From Muribaculaceae bacterium Isolate-104 (HZI) (GTDB taxonomy: Bacteria > Bacteroidota > Bacteroidia > Bacteroidales > Muribaculaceae): a stretch of DNA of 64,000 bases. Positions 29,030 through 37,878 of this stretch are shown here, in pieces (position 1 is the stretch's first letter; each line of letters starts with the position of its first letter). A program made the translations under genes and the position numbers. Where the stretch lies: assembly GCA_003762715.1 (NCBI GenBank), contig RIBJ01000030.1:161773-225772 (forward strand), given 5' to 3'. The notes under the pieces are model-generated. The model ran no database searches, was not told where the DNA came from, and worked only from the letters and a program-made list of their open reading frames with translations.

Positions 29030-29085
29030 ATATCAACATATAGGGGTAAAAGCCGAAGTCGGCTTTTACCCCTATATGTTGATAT
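29030..29085. repeat. Long perfect inverted repeat (27-base arms)
   Basis: Arms at 29030-29056 and 29059-29085 are exact reverse complements with a 2-base centre. The arm starts ATATCAACATATAGGGG and ends AAAAGCCGA. It lies 13 bases downstream of the stop of the reverse-strand propeller lipoprotein gene. On that strand a CTCTTTTTAGC stretch follows shortly after, so it can act as a terminator, though the stem is unusually long and perfect. Confidence 0.85.
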
Positions 29086-29098
29086 TTGAAATATGTTA

Positions 29099-30253
29099 CT
29101 ATTCTCCTTCCACGCGCCAGGATATGATAGCGCCGTTGAAGTCCTCCGACAGTTCTCCATCGGAGCCGGCTGTCTCGTCCTCGTGTACAATGGCATAGAA
29201 ACGACCGTCGTTGAGGAATGGGAATGGATAGGCTCGTTTGATATGTATTGTTTGGCTTTCATACGGAACCGGAAATCCGGAATCTTCATCGTCATAAGAG
29301 AATGACCGGCGCGATATGAGTTTGCCGCTGCTGTGAGAGTAGGTGTCGAATACAATACGCCCGCTATAGGAGTATGCTACGGAGAAACGTGGTCCGTCAT
29401 TGGTGAAATGAAGAAATTCTATATACCCGTCACGTTCTTTCTGTGCCTGCTCATAGTCGCTGCGTCCTATATATACTTTACGCTCCACTTCCGGAGTGAG
29501 TGCCTTTGAACCGCGTGACAGCACTGCTACCGGAATCATTCCTCCGGGAACCAGAGAGTACACGGTGTCGACTATATTTATCAGTGATTCCTTGTCGGAA
29601 AGATTGAATGCAATTGAAATCCATTTTGGTTCATAGTCATTGATGACGAGAGTGTCGACGGGGCTGACACGGTCATCGTACTGGTAAATGTATAGGTTGC
29701 CGTCGTAGGCATCTGTCTCGTTTATGCCCAGCTCGGCAGAGCCGACAGGGAGTTTTCCGCCGTGAGTGCTACCCATATCGTAGCTTTCTATGTATCTGTC
29801 GCCGGTAGTGTAGCGGTGAGCCTTGGCTCCGCCTGTCAGAAGTATGAGTTCTCCACGTTTCCGGTCAGTCACGACATTCATTATCCAGGAGTATTCCCCC
29901 GGTCCCTGTCCGATATGGCTTATCTCGCGGATAAGGTGCCCGTTGTCGGCATCAAAGAGCAGCAGTCTGGAGCCGCCTCCCATATTTGTATTATCATGGA
30001 TTATCACAGTGTCGCCAATCACTCCCATAATCTGGCTGTTTTCACTTAGCAGAGCAGCAGAGGCTGTATCAAGCAGGGCGTATCTGACATCGGTTATATT
30101 GGTCTCGCTAAAGTCAGGACGGTCAAGCTCGGCGAGCATATCGACTATCGTCACATCTCCGTTTCCTTTGTCTTGTGGGGAACACCCGGTTGTCATGGAT
30201 AGCACAGGCAGCGACAACAGTAACGCTCCTATGGATACTTTAAGAAGGTTCAT
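29099..30253 (-). CDS. Six-bladed beta-propeller lipoprotein
   Basis: This lipoprotein of about 384 residues starts at the ATG at 30253 (MNLLKVSIGALLLSLPVLSM), with the lipobox MTTGC just after. An upstream in-frame ATG at 30358 gives a basic non-signal extension and was rejected. The body matches the Bacteroidota 6-bladed propeller family: SRLLLFDADNGHLIREISHIGQGPGEYSWI is the recognisable blade. Members are often encoded near two-component or uptake genes; none are adjacent here. The ligand is unknown. It ends in TAG, showing TAG is a normal stop in this genome. Confidence 0.85.
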   Translation of the reverse strand: MNLLKVSIGALLLSLPVLSMTTGCSPQDKGNGDVTIVDMLAELDRPDFSETNITDVRYALLDTASAALLSENSQIMGVIGDTVIIHDNTNMGGGSRLLLFDADNGHLIREISHIGQGPGEYSWIMNVVTDRKRGELILLTGGAKAHRYTTGDRYIESYDMGSTHGGKLPVGSAELGINETDAYDGNLYIYQYDDRVSPVDTLVINDYEPKWISIAFNLSDKESLINIVDTVYSLVPGGMIPVAVLSRGSKALTPEVERKVYIGRSDYEQAQKERDGYIEFLHFTNDGPRFSVAYSYSGRIVFDTYSHSSGKLISRRSFSYDDEDSGFPVPYESQTIHIKRAYPFPFLNDGRFYAIVHEDETAGSDGELSEDFNGAIISWRVEGE

Positions 30254-30327
30254 GTGTGAGAGGTTTATTGAAAATTTACTTTTCCTATATATCCTTTGAC
30301 GAGTAGGAACCGGAGTTTGTGACACAG

Positions 30328-30360
30328 CAATGCGCTTGTTGTTTTTTAACAGGCGCATTG
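30328..30360 (-). terminator. Hairpin downstream of ftsH
   Basis: CAATGCGC-T-TGTT pairs with AACA-G-GCGCATTG (one T-G wobble). It lies about 50 bases after the ftsH stop on the reverse strand. No clear T-run follows, so confidence is moderate. Confidence 0.5.
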
Positions 30361-30409
30361 CCGCTTATTAAGGTAATATTTATCCGGATTCAAGTCTTGT
30401 GTTTTTGAT

Positions 30410-32500
30410 TCATTCGCTTTTGGAGTCGTCTTTGCCAGAGTTTTCGGGAGCCGGGCTGTTGTTGACTGCGTTGTCCGGTTCATCGTTGGGGTTCGGCAAC
30501 CCCTTGAAAGGGGGCGGAAGTTCTCTGTCGTTATTTTCCGGCTGCGGTATCTCTGCCGGAATTTCTGGCAACGCTTTTGATGCGTTTTCTTTGGCGGCGA
30601 GAATCTCGTCGGTGCGTGAAGCCCACTTGCGTTTGCCGAATATGTGTTCGACATCTTCGGTAAATATCACTTCGCGTGTTATGAGGGTTTCGGCAAGTTT
30701 TGCGTGTCCATCGGCATGTTCGCGCAATATTGCTTTTGCCCGCTCGTACTGCTCGCTTATAATGCGCGACACTTCTTCGTCAATCAGCTTGGCGCGGTCA
30801 TCGCTGTAAGGTTTGGAAAATCCGTAGTCCTGACCGGTCGAGTCGTAGTAGCACAGGTTTGGCAGTTTGTCACTCATGCCGTAGTATACCACCATGGCGT
30901 AAGCCTGTTTGGTTACACGTTCAAGGTCGTTGGCAGCGCCGGTGGATATGCGACCTAGGAACAGTTCTTCAGCCGCTCTACCTCCGAGGGTGCTGCACAT
31001 TTCGTCAAGTATAGCCTGCGAGGGGGTAATCTGTCTTTCTTCGGGAAGATACCATGCGGCTCCGAGGGCTTTGCCTCGCGGCACAATGGTTACCTTTATA
31101 AGCGGATTAGCGTATTGCAGGTGCCATGAAATGGTGGCGTGTCCCGCCTCGTGCACCGCGATGGCGCGTTTTTCTTCGTCAGTGGTTATTTTAGACCTTT
31201 TTTCTAGTCCGCCTATAATACGGTCAACAGCGTCGATGAAGTCCTGTCGGCTTACTGCCTGATGGTTGTGACGCGCCGCAATGAGAGCCGCCTCGTTGCA
31301 TACGTTTGCTATGTCTGCGCCGGAAAATCCGGGAGTCTGTCTTGCAAGAAGGTCTACATCGACGGTTGAATCGGTTTTTATTTTGCGCAGGTGTACGTTG
31401 AATATCGCCACACGGTCGTTGAGGTCGGGCAGGTCCACATATATCTGACGGTCGAAGCGTCCGGCTCTGAGCAATGCTTTGTCGAGAATGTCGGCACGGT
31501 TTGTGGCGGCGAGTATTATCACGCCGCTGTTGGTTCCGAATCCGTCCATTTCTGTGAGCAACTGGTTGAGGGTGTTCTCGCGTTCGTCGTTGGCACCCAT
31601 GTTCGGGTTGCGTCCGCGAGCGCGACCGACAGCGTCAATCTCGTCAATGAACACGATACAGGGAGCTTTTTCTTTTGCCTGACGGAAGAGGTCGCGCACG
31701 CGGGAGGCTCCGACTCCGACAAACATTTCCACGAAGTCGCTGCCGCTCATGCTGAAGAAAGGCACGTTTGCCTCTCCTGCCACTGCTTTTGCAAGGAGGG
31801 TCTTGCCTGTTCCGGGAGGTCCGACAAGGAGCGCACCCTTGGGAATTTTACCTCCGAGGTTGGTGTAGCGCTGCGGGTTTTTCAGAAACTCCACAATTTC
31901 CTCTATCTCTGTCTTGGCTTCGGAGAGCCCCGCCACATCCTTGAATGTCACTTGAATGTCACCGTCTTTGTCAAATATCTTGGCTTTGCTTTTGCCGACG
32001 CTGAACACACCGCCGTTGCCTCCGTCGCGTCCGCTCATGCGGCGCATCATCACGAACCAGAAGACAATCAGCAGAATCACGGGCCCGAATGTCCACAAGA
32101 GTCCTGAGAAGTTGCTGTCGTTGCGGTACTGAACCTCACCCTTGAACACTCCGGTCTGGTTCCATTCGTCAACCTTGTCCTGAAGCCGGTCGGCTGACGG
32201 AATTTTGGAAACGACAATGGCTTTTACGCCGCTGTCTTTTTTGTAGGCGTTGGGAAATACCTTTGCCGCGAGCGAATCGTTAAGAAACGCTTCTGCTTCA
32301 CTGCTGCCGCGCTCAACTACGATTTTGGTTACGCCTCCGCCGCTGACATAGTTTTCAAACTCGGTGTAGGACACCTCCTTGCTCATGGAGTTGTCGTCAA
32401 AGTACAGCAGTCCTACAAGGCATATTATAATAATTGCGTACATCCAGTACATGCTGAAACGTACAACCGGTTTTTTCGGTTTCTGTGGTGTCGGGGTCAT
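30410..32500 (-). CDS. ftsH: ATP-dependent zinc metalloprotease FtsH
   Basis: This inner-membrane AAA+ protease degrades misfolded membrane proteins. The 696 residues have two transmembrane helices (about 17-34 and 135-153) around a periplasmic domain. Walker A GPPGTGKT is at 227-234, Walker B FIDEID at 284-289, the SRH region [19 protein letters not shown] near 335, and zinc-binding HEAGH at 450-454. A low-complexity Pro/Asn/Glu-rich tail ends the protein. It follows rsfS by about 29 bases on the same strand, and the two form an operon. Confidence 0.97.
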   Translation of the reverse strand: MTPTPQKPKKPVVRFSMYWMYAIIIICLVGLLYFDDNSMSKEVSYTEFENYVSGGGVTKIVVERGSSEAEAFLNDSLAAKVFPNAYKKDSGVKAIVVSKIPSADRLQDKVDEWNQTGVFKGEVQYRNDSNFSGLLWTFGPVILLIVFWFVMMRRMSGRDGGNGGVFSVGKSKAKIFDKDGDIQVTFKDVAGLSEAKTEIEEIVEFLKNPQRYTNLGGKIPKGALLVGPPGTGKTLLAKAVAGEANVPFFSMSGSDFVEMFVGVGASRVRDLFRQAKEKAPCIVFIDEIDAVGRARGRNPNMGANDERENTLNQLLTEMDGFGTNSGVIILAATNRADILDKALLRAGRFDRQIYVDLPDLNDRVAIFNVHLRKIKTDSTVDVDLLARQTPGFSGADIANVCNEAALIAARHNHQAVSRQDFIDAVDRIIGGLEKRSKITTDEEKRAIAVHEAGHATISWHLQYANPLIKVTIVPRGKALGAAWYLPEERQITPSQAILDEMCSTLGGRAAEELFLGRISTGAANDLERVTKQAYAMVVYYGMSDKLPNLCYYDSTGQDYGFSKPYSDDRAKLIDEEVSRIISEQYERAKAILREHADGHAKLAETLITREVIFTEDVEHIFGKRKWASRTDEILAAKENASKALPEIPAEIPQPENNDRELPPPFKGLPNPNDEPDNAVNNSPAPENSGKDDSKSE

Positions 32501-32529
32501 ATTTTGTTGTGTCGGTTAGTCTTAAGTGT

Positions 32530-32889
32530 TCAGTCCAAATCGGGAATTTCGGTCAGGGGCGCATCGCTCCACAGCTCTTCAAGGTTGTACAACTCGCGCA
32601 TTTCTCTGACAAAAACATGGACAAGAGTGTCGCCGTAGTCAATCACTATCCATTTAGAGTTTTGGTATCCGTCGTAGTTGTATGGCTTAATACCTGCGTT
32701 TTCAAGCAGATAATCCCGGATACTGTCTGCAATGGCGCTTACCTGCATGGTTGAAGAGCCTTCGCATATAATGAAGTTTGACGCGGCGGCGGTTTCAATG
32801 CCGCTGAGGTCGATGTGTGTTATGTGGCGTCCTTTTTTGTCCTGGATGCCTTCGGTAATAAGTCTGACGATATCAGTGTTTGTGGTCAT
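32530..32889 (-). CDS. rsfS: Ribosomal silencing factor RsfS
   Basis: RsfS binds uL14 on the large subunit and blocks subunit joining in starvation. The 119-residue protein has the family blocks: DIRLI-like start with KKGRHITHIDLSGIE, ASNFIICEGSSTMQVSAIADSI, and WIVIDYGDTLVHVFVREMRELYNLEELWSDA. TAATTTTG on the reverse strand at 32937-32944 is the probable -7 box. It precedes ftsH, as in many Bacteroidota. Confidence 0.95.
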   Translation of the reverse strand: MTTNTDIVRLITEGIQDKKGRHITHIDLSGIETAAASNFIICEGSSTMQVSAIADSIRDYLLENAGIKPYNYDGYQNSKWIVIDYGDTLVHVFVREMRELYNLEELWSDAPLTEIPDLD

Positions 32890-33023
32890 TGGTTAAACGA
32901 ATATGTGAGAATGTTTCACAATGCGGTCGGGTGCCGCAAAATTAATAATAAATGAATACTTTAATATGTTAAACAAATATTATGCCAAAATGGGTCGGCA
33001 TGACAGGTAATATGACATTTTTT

Positions 33024-34253
33024 TTATTCATAGCGCATTGTTTCGGCGGGGGAGAGTGTGGAAATGATATGGGACGGCAGGACGAGCAGCAGCAGGGCGG
33101 CTGCTATTACGGAGATGTCGAGCCCGGCAATTGCCGCCCAGCTGACATGTACGGGCACATAGCTTAGATAGTAGGCGTCAGGGTCGAGCGGCAATATGTG
33201 CCAGAAATACTGGATGCCGACAATGGCAAGGGCAGCGGCGTTGCCGATAACAAGTCCTCGTACTACCAGCCGTGCCGCCATGTATATGAACAGCCTGCGT
33301 ATCAGGGAGTCCGTTGCGCCGAGGGCTTTCAGCAGCCCTATCATTCTCACTCGTTCGAGCACTATAATGAACAGGCATGACACGAGTGTGAAGCCGGCTA
33401 CACACCCCATAAGTGTTATTATGACAATGATATTGGTGTCGAGCAGGTCAAGCCAGTTGAAGTACAGGGCGGCGGTGGTCGAGATGCTTTCCACCCGGTA
33501 AGCCGGAGCGTCAACGGGGTCAGCCGCCTCGCGCCGACATAGTTCGTAGCGCAGATTGGCTGCGGCTTCGTCTATATCGCCGCTGATTTTGTCTATTTCG
33601 ACAACGCTTCCTGTCAGGGAGTCTACTCCGCACAGTTGTTGCAGCATGCCGACAGGCGCAAAAACAAACAATTTATCATACTCGCCGAAATGGGTGTCAT
33701 ATATAGCTGCAACGGTGATTTTTCGGGTGTACAGGTTGTCGCCGATAAAGAAATGGGCAAACAGGCGGTCGCCACATTCAAGCGACAGCGCCCCGGCTGT
33801 AGAAGCGCTGACAGCCACCGGATTTCCTTCGCCGGGAGATGCCCAGTCGGGAGCCGAACCTTGAATAAGCTGGTTGTCTATGAAGTCGTTGCCGTTTTTG
33901 TCAACGCCCATCATCACTACTCCTTCAAAGTCGGAGTCTGTTTTCAGAATGGCAGGCTGGCGCAATCCGAGCGATATTTCCGCGCCGGGAATTGCCGATT
34001 GTATATCTGCGACGAGTTCAGGAGTGAGTCTTATGCCGGAGCTTGTGTGTTCGGCACCATAGCTGTCAAGAGGAAACACGCTTATTTCGTGCTCGAAACC
34101 GGTTACTTTTTCACGAATCTGGCGCTTGAAGCCTGACACAATGGCGAGGCTCACAATCATGACCGCTACCGACAGCGCAATGCCGGCTACAGCTACAGAA
34201 ATGCCCGGAGCCTTGAGGCTCAGGCGACTTGCCATGGCAAGCTCAAGTTTCAT
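33024..34253 (-). CDS. ABC transporter permease, LolC/LolE-FtsX type
   Basis: This 409-residue inner-membrane permease has one N-terminal helix (ISVAVAGIALSVAVMIVSLAIV), a large periplasmic domain of roughly 200 residues, then three C-terminal helices (IIVIITLMGCVAGFTLVSCLFIIV and following). The layout is that of the LolCE/MacB FtsX family, and the start KLELAMASRLSLK matches LolE-like proteins. It probably extracts lipoproteins for outer-membrane delivery. Its ATPase partner is not adjacent. Its start overlaps the stop of the upstream aminotransferase gene by 4 bases. Confidence 0.88.
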   Translation of the reverse strand: MKLELAMASRLSLKAPGISVAVAGIALSVAVMIVSLAIVSGFKRQIREKVTGFEHEISVFPLDSYGAEHTSSGIRLTPELVADIQSAIPGAEISLGLRQPAILKTDSDFEGVVMMGVDKNGNDFIDNQLIQGSAPDWASPGEGNPVAVSASTAGALSLECGDRLFAHFFIGDNLYTRKITVAAIYDTHFGEYDKLFVFAPVGMLQQLCGVDSLTGSVVEIDKISGDIDEAAANLRYELCRREAADPVDAPAYRVESISTTAALYFNWLDLLDTNIIVIITLMGCVAGFTLVSCLFIIVLERVRMIGLLKALGATDSLIRRLFIYMAARLVVRGLVIGNAAALAIVGIQYFWHILPLDPDAYYLSYVPVHVSWAAIAGLDISVIAAALLLLVLPSHIISTLSPAETMRYE

Positions 34254-35461
34254 TGCGCGCTGTTTTCTGTACGACCGGGATATGCTTTCAGTGCTTCCGC
34301 CAGTACTTTCAGTGCTTTTCCAAGGTCTTCCTTGTTGAGCACATACGCCATTCTCACCTCATTGCGTCCGCGGTCGGAGGAGGTGTAGAATCCGCTTGCC
34401 GGAGCCATGAACACAGTGGCGCCTTCGTACTCGAATTCGCTAAGGCACCATTCGCAGAATTTATCGGCATTGTCTACCGGCAGACTGACAACGGTGTAGA
34501 ACGCGCCCATAGGTATGGGTGAGTAGCACCCCGGAATGCGGTTCAGTCCGTCAATGAGGAATTTTCTGCGTTCAACATATTCGTTGTATGTCATCAGCAT
34601 GTATTCGTCGCCGGCGTCTATGGATGCTTCCGCAACAATCTGTCCGAGCAGAGGCGGGCTTAGTCGCGCCTGACAGAATTTCATGAAGTTGCGTTTGAGG
34701 TCTTCGTTTTTTGTGATCAGTGCCCCGATTCGAATGCCGCACTCGCTGTAGCGTTTAGACACGGAGTCAATGAGCACAACCTGGTTCTCTATTCCTGACA
34801 GGTGGAATGCCGAGATGTAAGGCGCGCCGGTGTAGCAAAACTCGCGGTACACTTCGTCTGAGAACAGAAACAGGTCATATTTCTTAACGATGTCGCGAAT
34901 CTGGTTCATCTCTTTGCGTGTGTAGAGATAGCCGGTGGGGTTGTTCGGGTTGCAAATCAGAATGCCACGTGTGCGGTCTGTAATCAGCGCTTCGAATTTT
35001 TCAACAGGAGGCAGCGCGAACCCCTCTTCAATGCTTGAGGGCACTGTGACAATTTTTGCGCCTGCGGAAATCGCAAAAGCCATATAGTTGGCATAAGCCG
35101 GTTCCGGCACAATGATTTCATCGCCCGGGTCGAGACAAGCCATAAATGCGAACAGTACGGCTTCCGAGCCTCCGGTAGTGACGATGATGTCGTTGGCATC
35201 TACGTTTATCTTGAACCGGTGGTAGTATTCGGCAAGTTTTTCTCTGAGAGAGAGTATCCCTTCGGAGGGGCTGTACTCCAGAGTGGTGCGGTCAATATTT
35301 TTCAGCGCGTCAAGCCCTACCTGAGGCGAGGGTAAGTCCGGCTGACCGATGTTCAGCTGGTACACTTTTGTGCCTCGGGCTTTGGCTGCATTCGCAAGCG
35401 GTACGAGTTTTCGTATAGGGGAGGCGGGCATTGCCTCGCCGCGTCTTGACATTTTTGGCAT
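34250..35461 (-). CDS. Class I/II PLP-dependent aminotransferase
   Basis: This 403-residue fold-type I aminotransferase contains YQLNIGQPDLPSP, ATGGSEAVLFAF-like substrate-loop residues (VTTGGSEAVLFAF), the GILICNPNNPTGYLYT block with the conserved Asn, DEVYREFCY, and the PLP lysine in VLIDSVSKRYSECGIRIG. It resembles aspartate/aromatic aminotransferases, but substrate specificity cannot be assigned. The start at 35461 follows a good promoter at 35522-35552. The downstream permease is translationally coupled. Confidence 0.92.
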   Translation of the reverse strand: MPKMSRRGEAMPASPIRKLVPLANAAKARGTKVYQLNIGQPDLPSPQVGLDALKNIDRTTLEYSPSEGILSLREKLAEYYHRFKINVDANDIIVTTGGSEAVLFAFMACLDPGDEIIVPEPAYANYMAFAISAGAKIVTVPSSIEEGFALPPVEKFEALITDRTRGILICNPNNPTGYLYTRKEMNQIRDIVKKYDLFLFSDEVYREFCYTGAPYISAFHLSGIENQVVLIDSVSKRYSECGIRIGALITKNEDLKRNFMKFCQARLSPPLLGQIVAEASIDAGDEYMLMTYNEYVERRKFLIDGLNRIPGCYSPIPMGAFYTVVSLPVDNADKFCEWCLSEFEYEGATVFMAPASGFYTSSDRGRNEVRMAYVLNKEDLGKALKVLAEALKAYPGRTENSAQ

Positions 35462-35521
35462 AATCGTTTGTTTATATCAGTATGTACCCGCAGCGCGAGA
35501 ACGATATATATATATTATGCG

Positions 35522-35552
35522 CAAAGTTAACATAAATAGCTGTCACATGCAA
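35522..35552 (-). promoter_or_regulatory. Promoter of the aminotransferase-permease pair
   Basis: On the reverse strand, TTG (35550-35552) is 20 bases from TAACTTTG (35522-35529). Confidence 0.75.
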
Positions 35553-35562
35553 GCGATTGCGG

Positions 35563-35593
35563 TTGCAAAGTGGCACACTTTTTGTTATCTTTG
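35563..35593 (+). promoter_or_regulatory. Promoter of the leader ORF-TPR-peptidase unit
   Basis: TTG at 35563-35565, 20 bases, then TATCTTTG at 35586-35593. Transcription would begin about 20 bases before the ATG of the small leader ORF at 35620. The divergent aminotransferase promoter partly interleaves with this region. Confidence 0.8.
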
Positions 35594-35619
35594 TCATGAC
35601 AAGTATTTAAAACAAAGTT

Positions 35620-35661
35620 ATGAACCCCCTGTGCTATTACAGATATTACCACACCCTATAA
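35620..35661 (+). CDS. 13-codon Tyr-rich leader ORF abutting the TPR gene
   Basis: ATG at 35620 opens a 13-residue frame, MNPLCYYRYYHTL, with TAA at 35659-35661. The next base is the A of the TPR gene's ATG. It is the first ATG after the predicted transcription start. Four of five consecutive codons around YYRYY encode Tyr. This layout fits a leader peptide that controls the next gene by termination-reinitiation. It may also be chance; conservation in relatives would decide. Confidence 0.5.
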   Translation: MNPLCYYRYYHTL

Positions 35662-37863
35662 ATGCAAAATAACAATCGGATAAACAAAGATACTCTTGCA
35701 TCGCTTCGCAGAAGTGTGCTTGAAGATGCCGTGGCGGGGCGTTTCGGCAGAATGTTTGACACTCTTGACAATATGGTGGGCAGCAGGCCGGATTGGTTTG
35801 ACCGGAGCCGTGCGCTGCGCACCCAGTACGATGCCATGTGCGGCTATGCTATTGCCGGAGCTCCCGACCCGTCGCGACAACGGATGCGTGCCCAGATAGC
35901 GGCAGCCGCGGTCGAGCTTGCCGACAATGTCCTGCATGCCTCGCGGATTGACGAGTCGCCGCAGCTCTGTTTTGCAAAGTTGCGCTATGAACGGATGCAG
36001 CCTGAGTCTCTGTCTGAACTGACTGGCATGTATCGGGAGTATAACTCGGCTCTCGGACTGGCTCTGCTTGCAGGTAATTCCGACGTCAGAACCAGTACCG
36101 GAGAATCGACAAGAATGCTCGCCGAGGCGCTTGCTACCAGAATTTTTAACAGAATCTGGACCAATCCGGCTCTTACTGCGGATGATTTCAGAGCTGTGGA
36201 AGATTTTTTGGCAGACAGCGGAGTGCCTGAATCTGTGCGTGAGCAGATGGTCTGGGCGCTGATGCTCGGTGGCGGCGAGTATTTTCAGGAATCCCGTCTG
36301 ATAGTCTTAGGCAAGATTTATGCCGCTGCTTCAGGTACAAGGCTGCGGTTGGCTTCTCTAACGGCGTTTATGATATTGCTGTGGAATCACCGTGCAGTGC
36401 CTGCCGGAGTGAAACTGACTGGTGTGCTTGATGCGATGCGCGGAAACGCAACATGGAGAGAGGATGTGCGCACAGTGGCGATGGAGTTGGTGCGCACCCG
36501 TGACACCGAACGTATTTCCAACAAGCTGAAATCGGAGGTGTTTCCGGCTATGATGAAACTGCGCCCCGGACTTGAAAAGCTGGGTGACTTGTCAAAGGAA
36601 ACAGAGCTTACCGAACCAGAGAATAATCCCGAGTGGGAGGAGCTGCTTGACAAAAGCGGACTTGCCGATAAGCTGAAAGAGCTTACCGAGCTTCAGAGCG
36701 AGGGCGCGGATTTGATGATGGCTACATTTTCAGCGTTGAAAAACTTTCCTTTTTTCAATGAGGTGGCAAACTGGTTTCTGCCATTTTCTTCTGACCGCTC
36801 GGAGATAGCGCCGATTCTGAAAGGAAGTCTCGGAGAGTTTGCCGAGCTTGTCACAGCCTCACCGTTTTTATGCGACAGCGACAAGTACTCCATGATACTC
36901 TCTCTTGAGCGCATACCGGCTCAGCAGCGCGCAATGTTTGCCGACCAGATAAAGGCGCAGAACATAAACACTGCGGAGCTGAGAGCCGGGTCTATAGACC
37001 GCACGGACAGCGCCGGAGCCGGAGTGGTAAGGATTCTGGTGCAGAATCTGTACAGGTTTTTCAAGCTTTTCAGGCGCAAGGCTGAGTTTGGAGACATGTT
37101 TGCGACAACCCCCGATTTGTCCGCACTCCGGCTTCTTGGTGATGAACTCGGTGACACTGACAATCTGAGACTTGTTGCGGAGTTTTATTTCAAAAGAGGA
37201 TATTACAACGAGGCTCTAAGCCATTTTAATACTCTGTTGTCGCGAAAATCCGACGATTGCCAGCTTTTGCAGAAGGCGGGTTATTGTCACGCCGCGCTTG
37301 GCGATGTCGACGAGGCAATCAAAGCCTATGAACGAGCCGAGTTTCTTGCCCCTGACAGCCTGTGGACTCTGAGAAGGCTTGCCGCTTCACACCGTCTTGC
37401 CGGGAACCATCGCAAGGCTCTCGACTATTACCGTAAGGTCGAGGCGGCTCGTCCCGATGATTTGAATGTGGCTTACTCAATCGGTCATTGTCTGCTTGAT
37501 ACCGGCGACATAGAAGGAGCTTTGAAAATGTACTTTAAGGTTGAGTACCTTGCCCCCGATTCGGCAAAGGCGTGGAGGCCCATAGCGTGGTGTTCGTTTC
37601 TGCTTGGCGATTATGCCCGCTCGAAAACATACTATGACAAGGTTCTTGCTTCGGATCCGACGGCTTCCGATTTTTTGAATGTAGGTCATGTGGCTGTTGC
37701 CGAAGGTCGGTTTGCCGATGCCTTGGAACATTACCGCAAGGCGTTGGAAATGTCTTCTGTAGAGGATTTTGAAAAGATGTTTGCCGAAGATGTGCCGGTG
37801 CTTGTAAAAGCCGGAGCCGATTCGGTAATGATAGAGATTATGGCAGACAAAGTATTATCATGA
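35662..37863 (+). CDS. Large cytoplasmic TPR protein
   Basis: This 733-residue protein has no signal peptide. The N-terminal two thirds are helical and unfamiliar. The last 230 residues are clear TPR repeats (YYNEALSHFNTLLSRKSDD, GYCHAALGDVDEAIKAYERAEFLAPDS, GHCLLDTGDIEGALKMYFKVEYLAPDS, GHVAVAEGRFADALEHYRKALEM). It is probably an adaptor; the partner is unknown. The ATG at 35662 directly follows the stop of the leader ORF. The M3 peptidase gene starts 15 bases after its stop, so the two are likely co-transcribed. Confidence 0.88.
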   Translation: MQNNNRINKDTLASLRRSVLEDAVAGRFGRMFDTLDNMVGSRPDWFDRSRALRTQYDAMCGYAIAGAPDPSRQRMRAQIAAAAVELADNVLHASRIDESPQLCFAKLRYERMQPESLSELTGMYREYNSALGLALLAGNSDVRTSTGESTRMLAEALATRIFNRIWTNPALTADDFRAVEDFLADSGVPESVREQMVWALMLGGGEYFQESRLIVLGKIYAAASGTRLRLASLTAFMILLWNHRAVPAGVKLTGVLDAMRGNATWREDVRTVAMELVRTRDTERISNKLKSEVFPAMMKLRPGLEKLGDLSKETELTEPENNPEWEELLDKSGLADKLKELTELQSEGADLMMATFSALKNFPFFNEVANWFLPFSSDRSEIAPILKGSLGEFAELVTASPFLCDSDKYSMILSLERIPAQQRAMFADQIKAQNINTAELRAGSIDRTDSAGAGVVRILVQNLYRFFKLFRRKAEFGDMFATTPDLSALRLLGDELGDTDNLRLVAEFYFKRGYYNEALSHFNTLLSRKSDDCQLLQKAGYCHAALGDVDEAIKAYERAEFLAPDSLWTLRRLAASHRLAGNHRKALDYYRKVEAARPDDLNVAYSIGHCLLDTGDIEGALKMYFKVEYLAPDSAKAWRPIAWCSFLLGDYARSKTYYDKVLASDPTASDFLNVGHVAVAEGRFADALEHYRKALEMSSVEDFEKMFAEDVPVLVKAGADSVMIEIMADKVLS

Positions 37864-37878
37864 TAATTGTAGCTTGAT

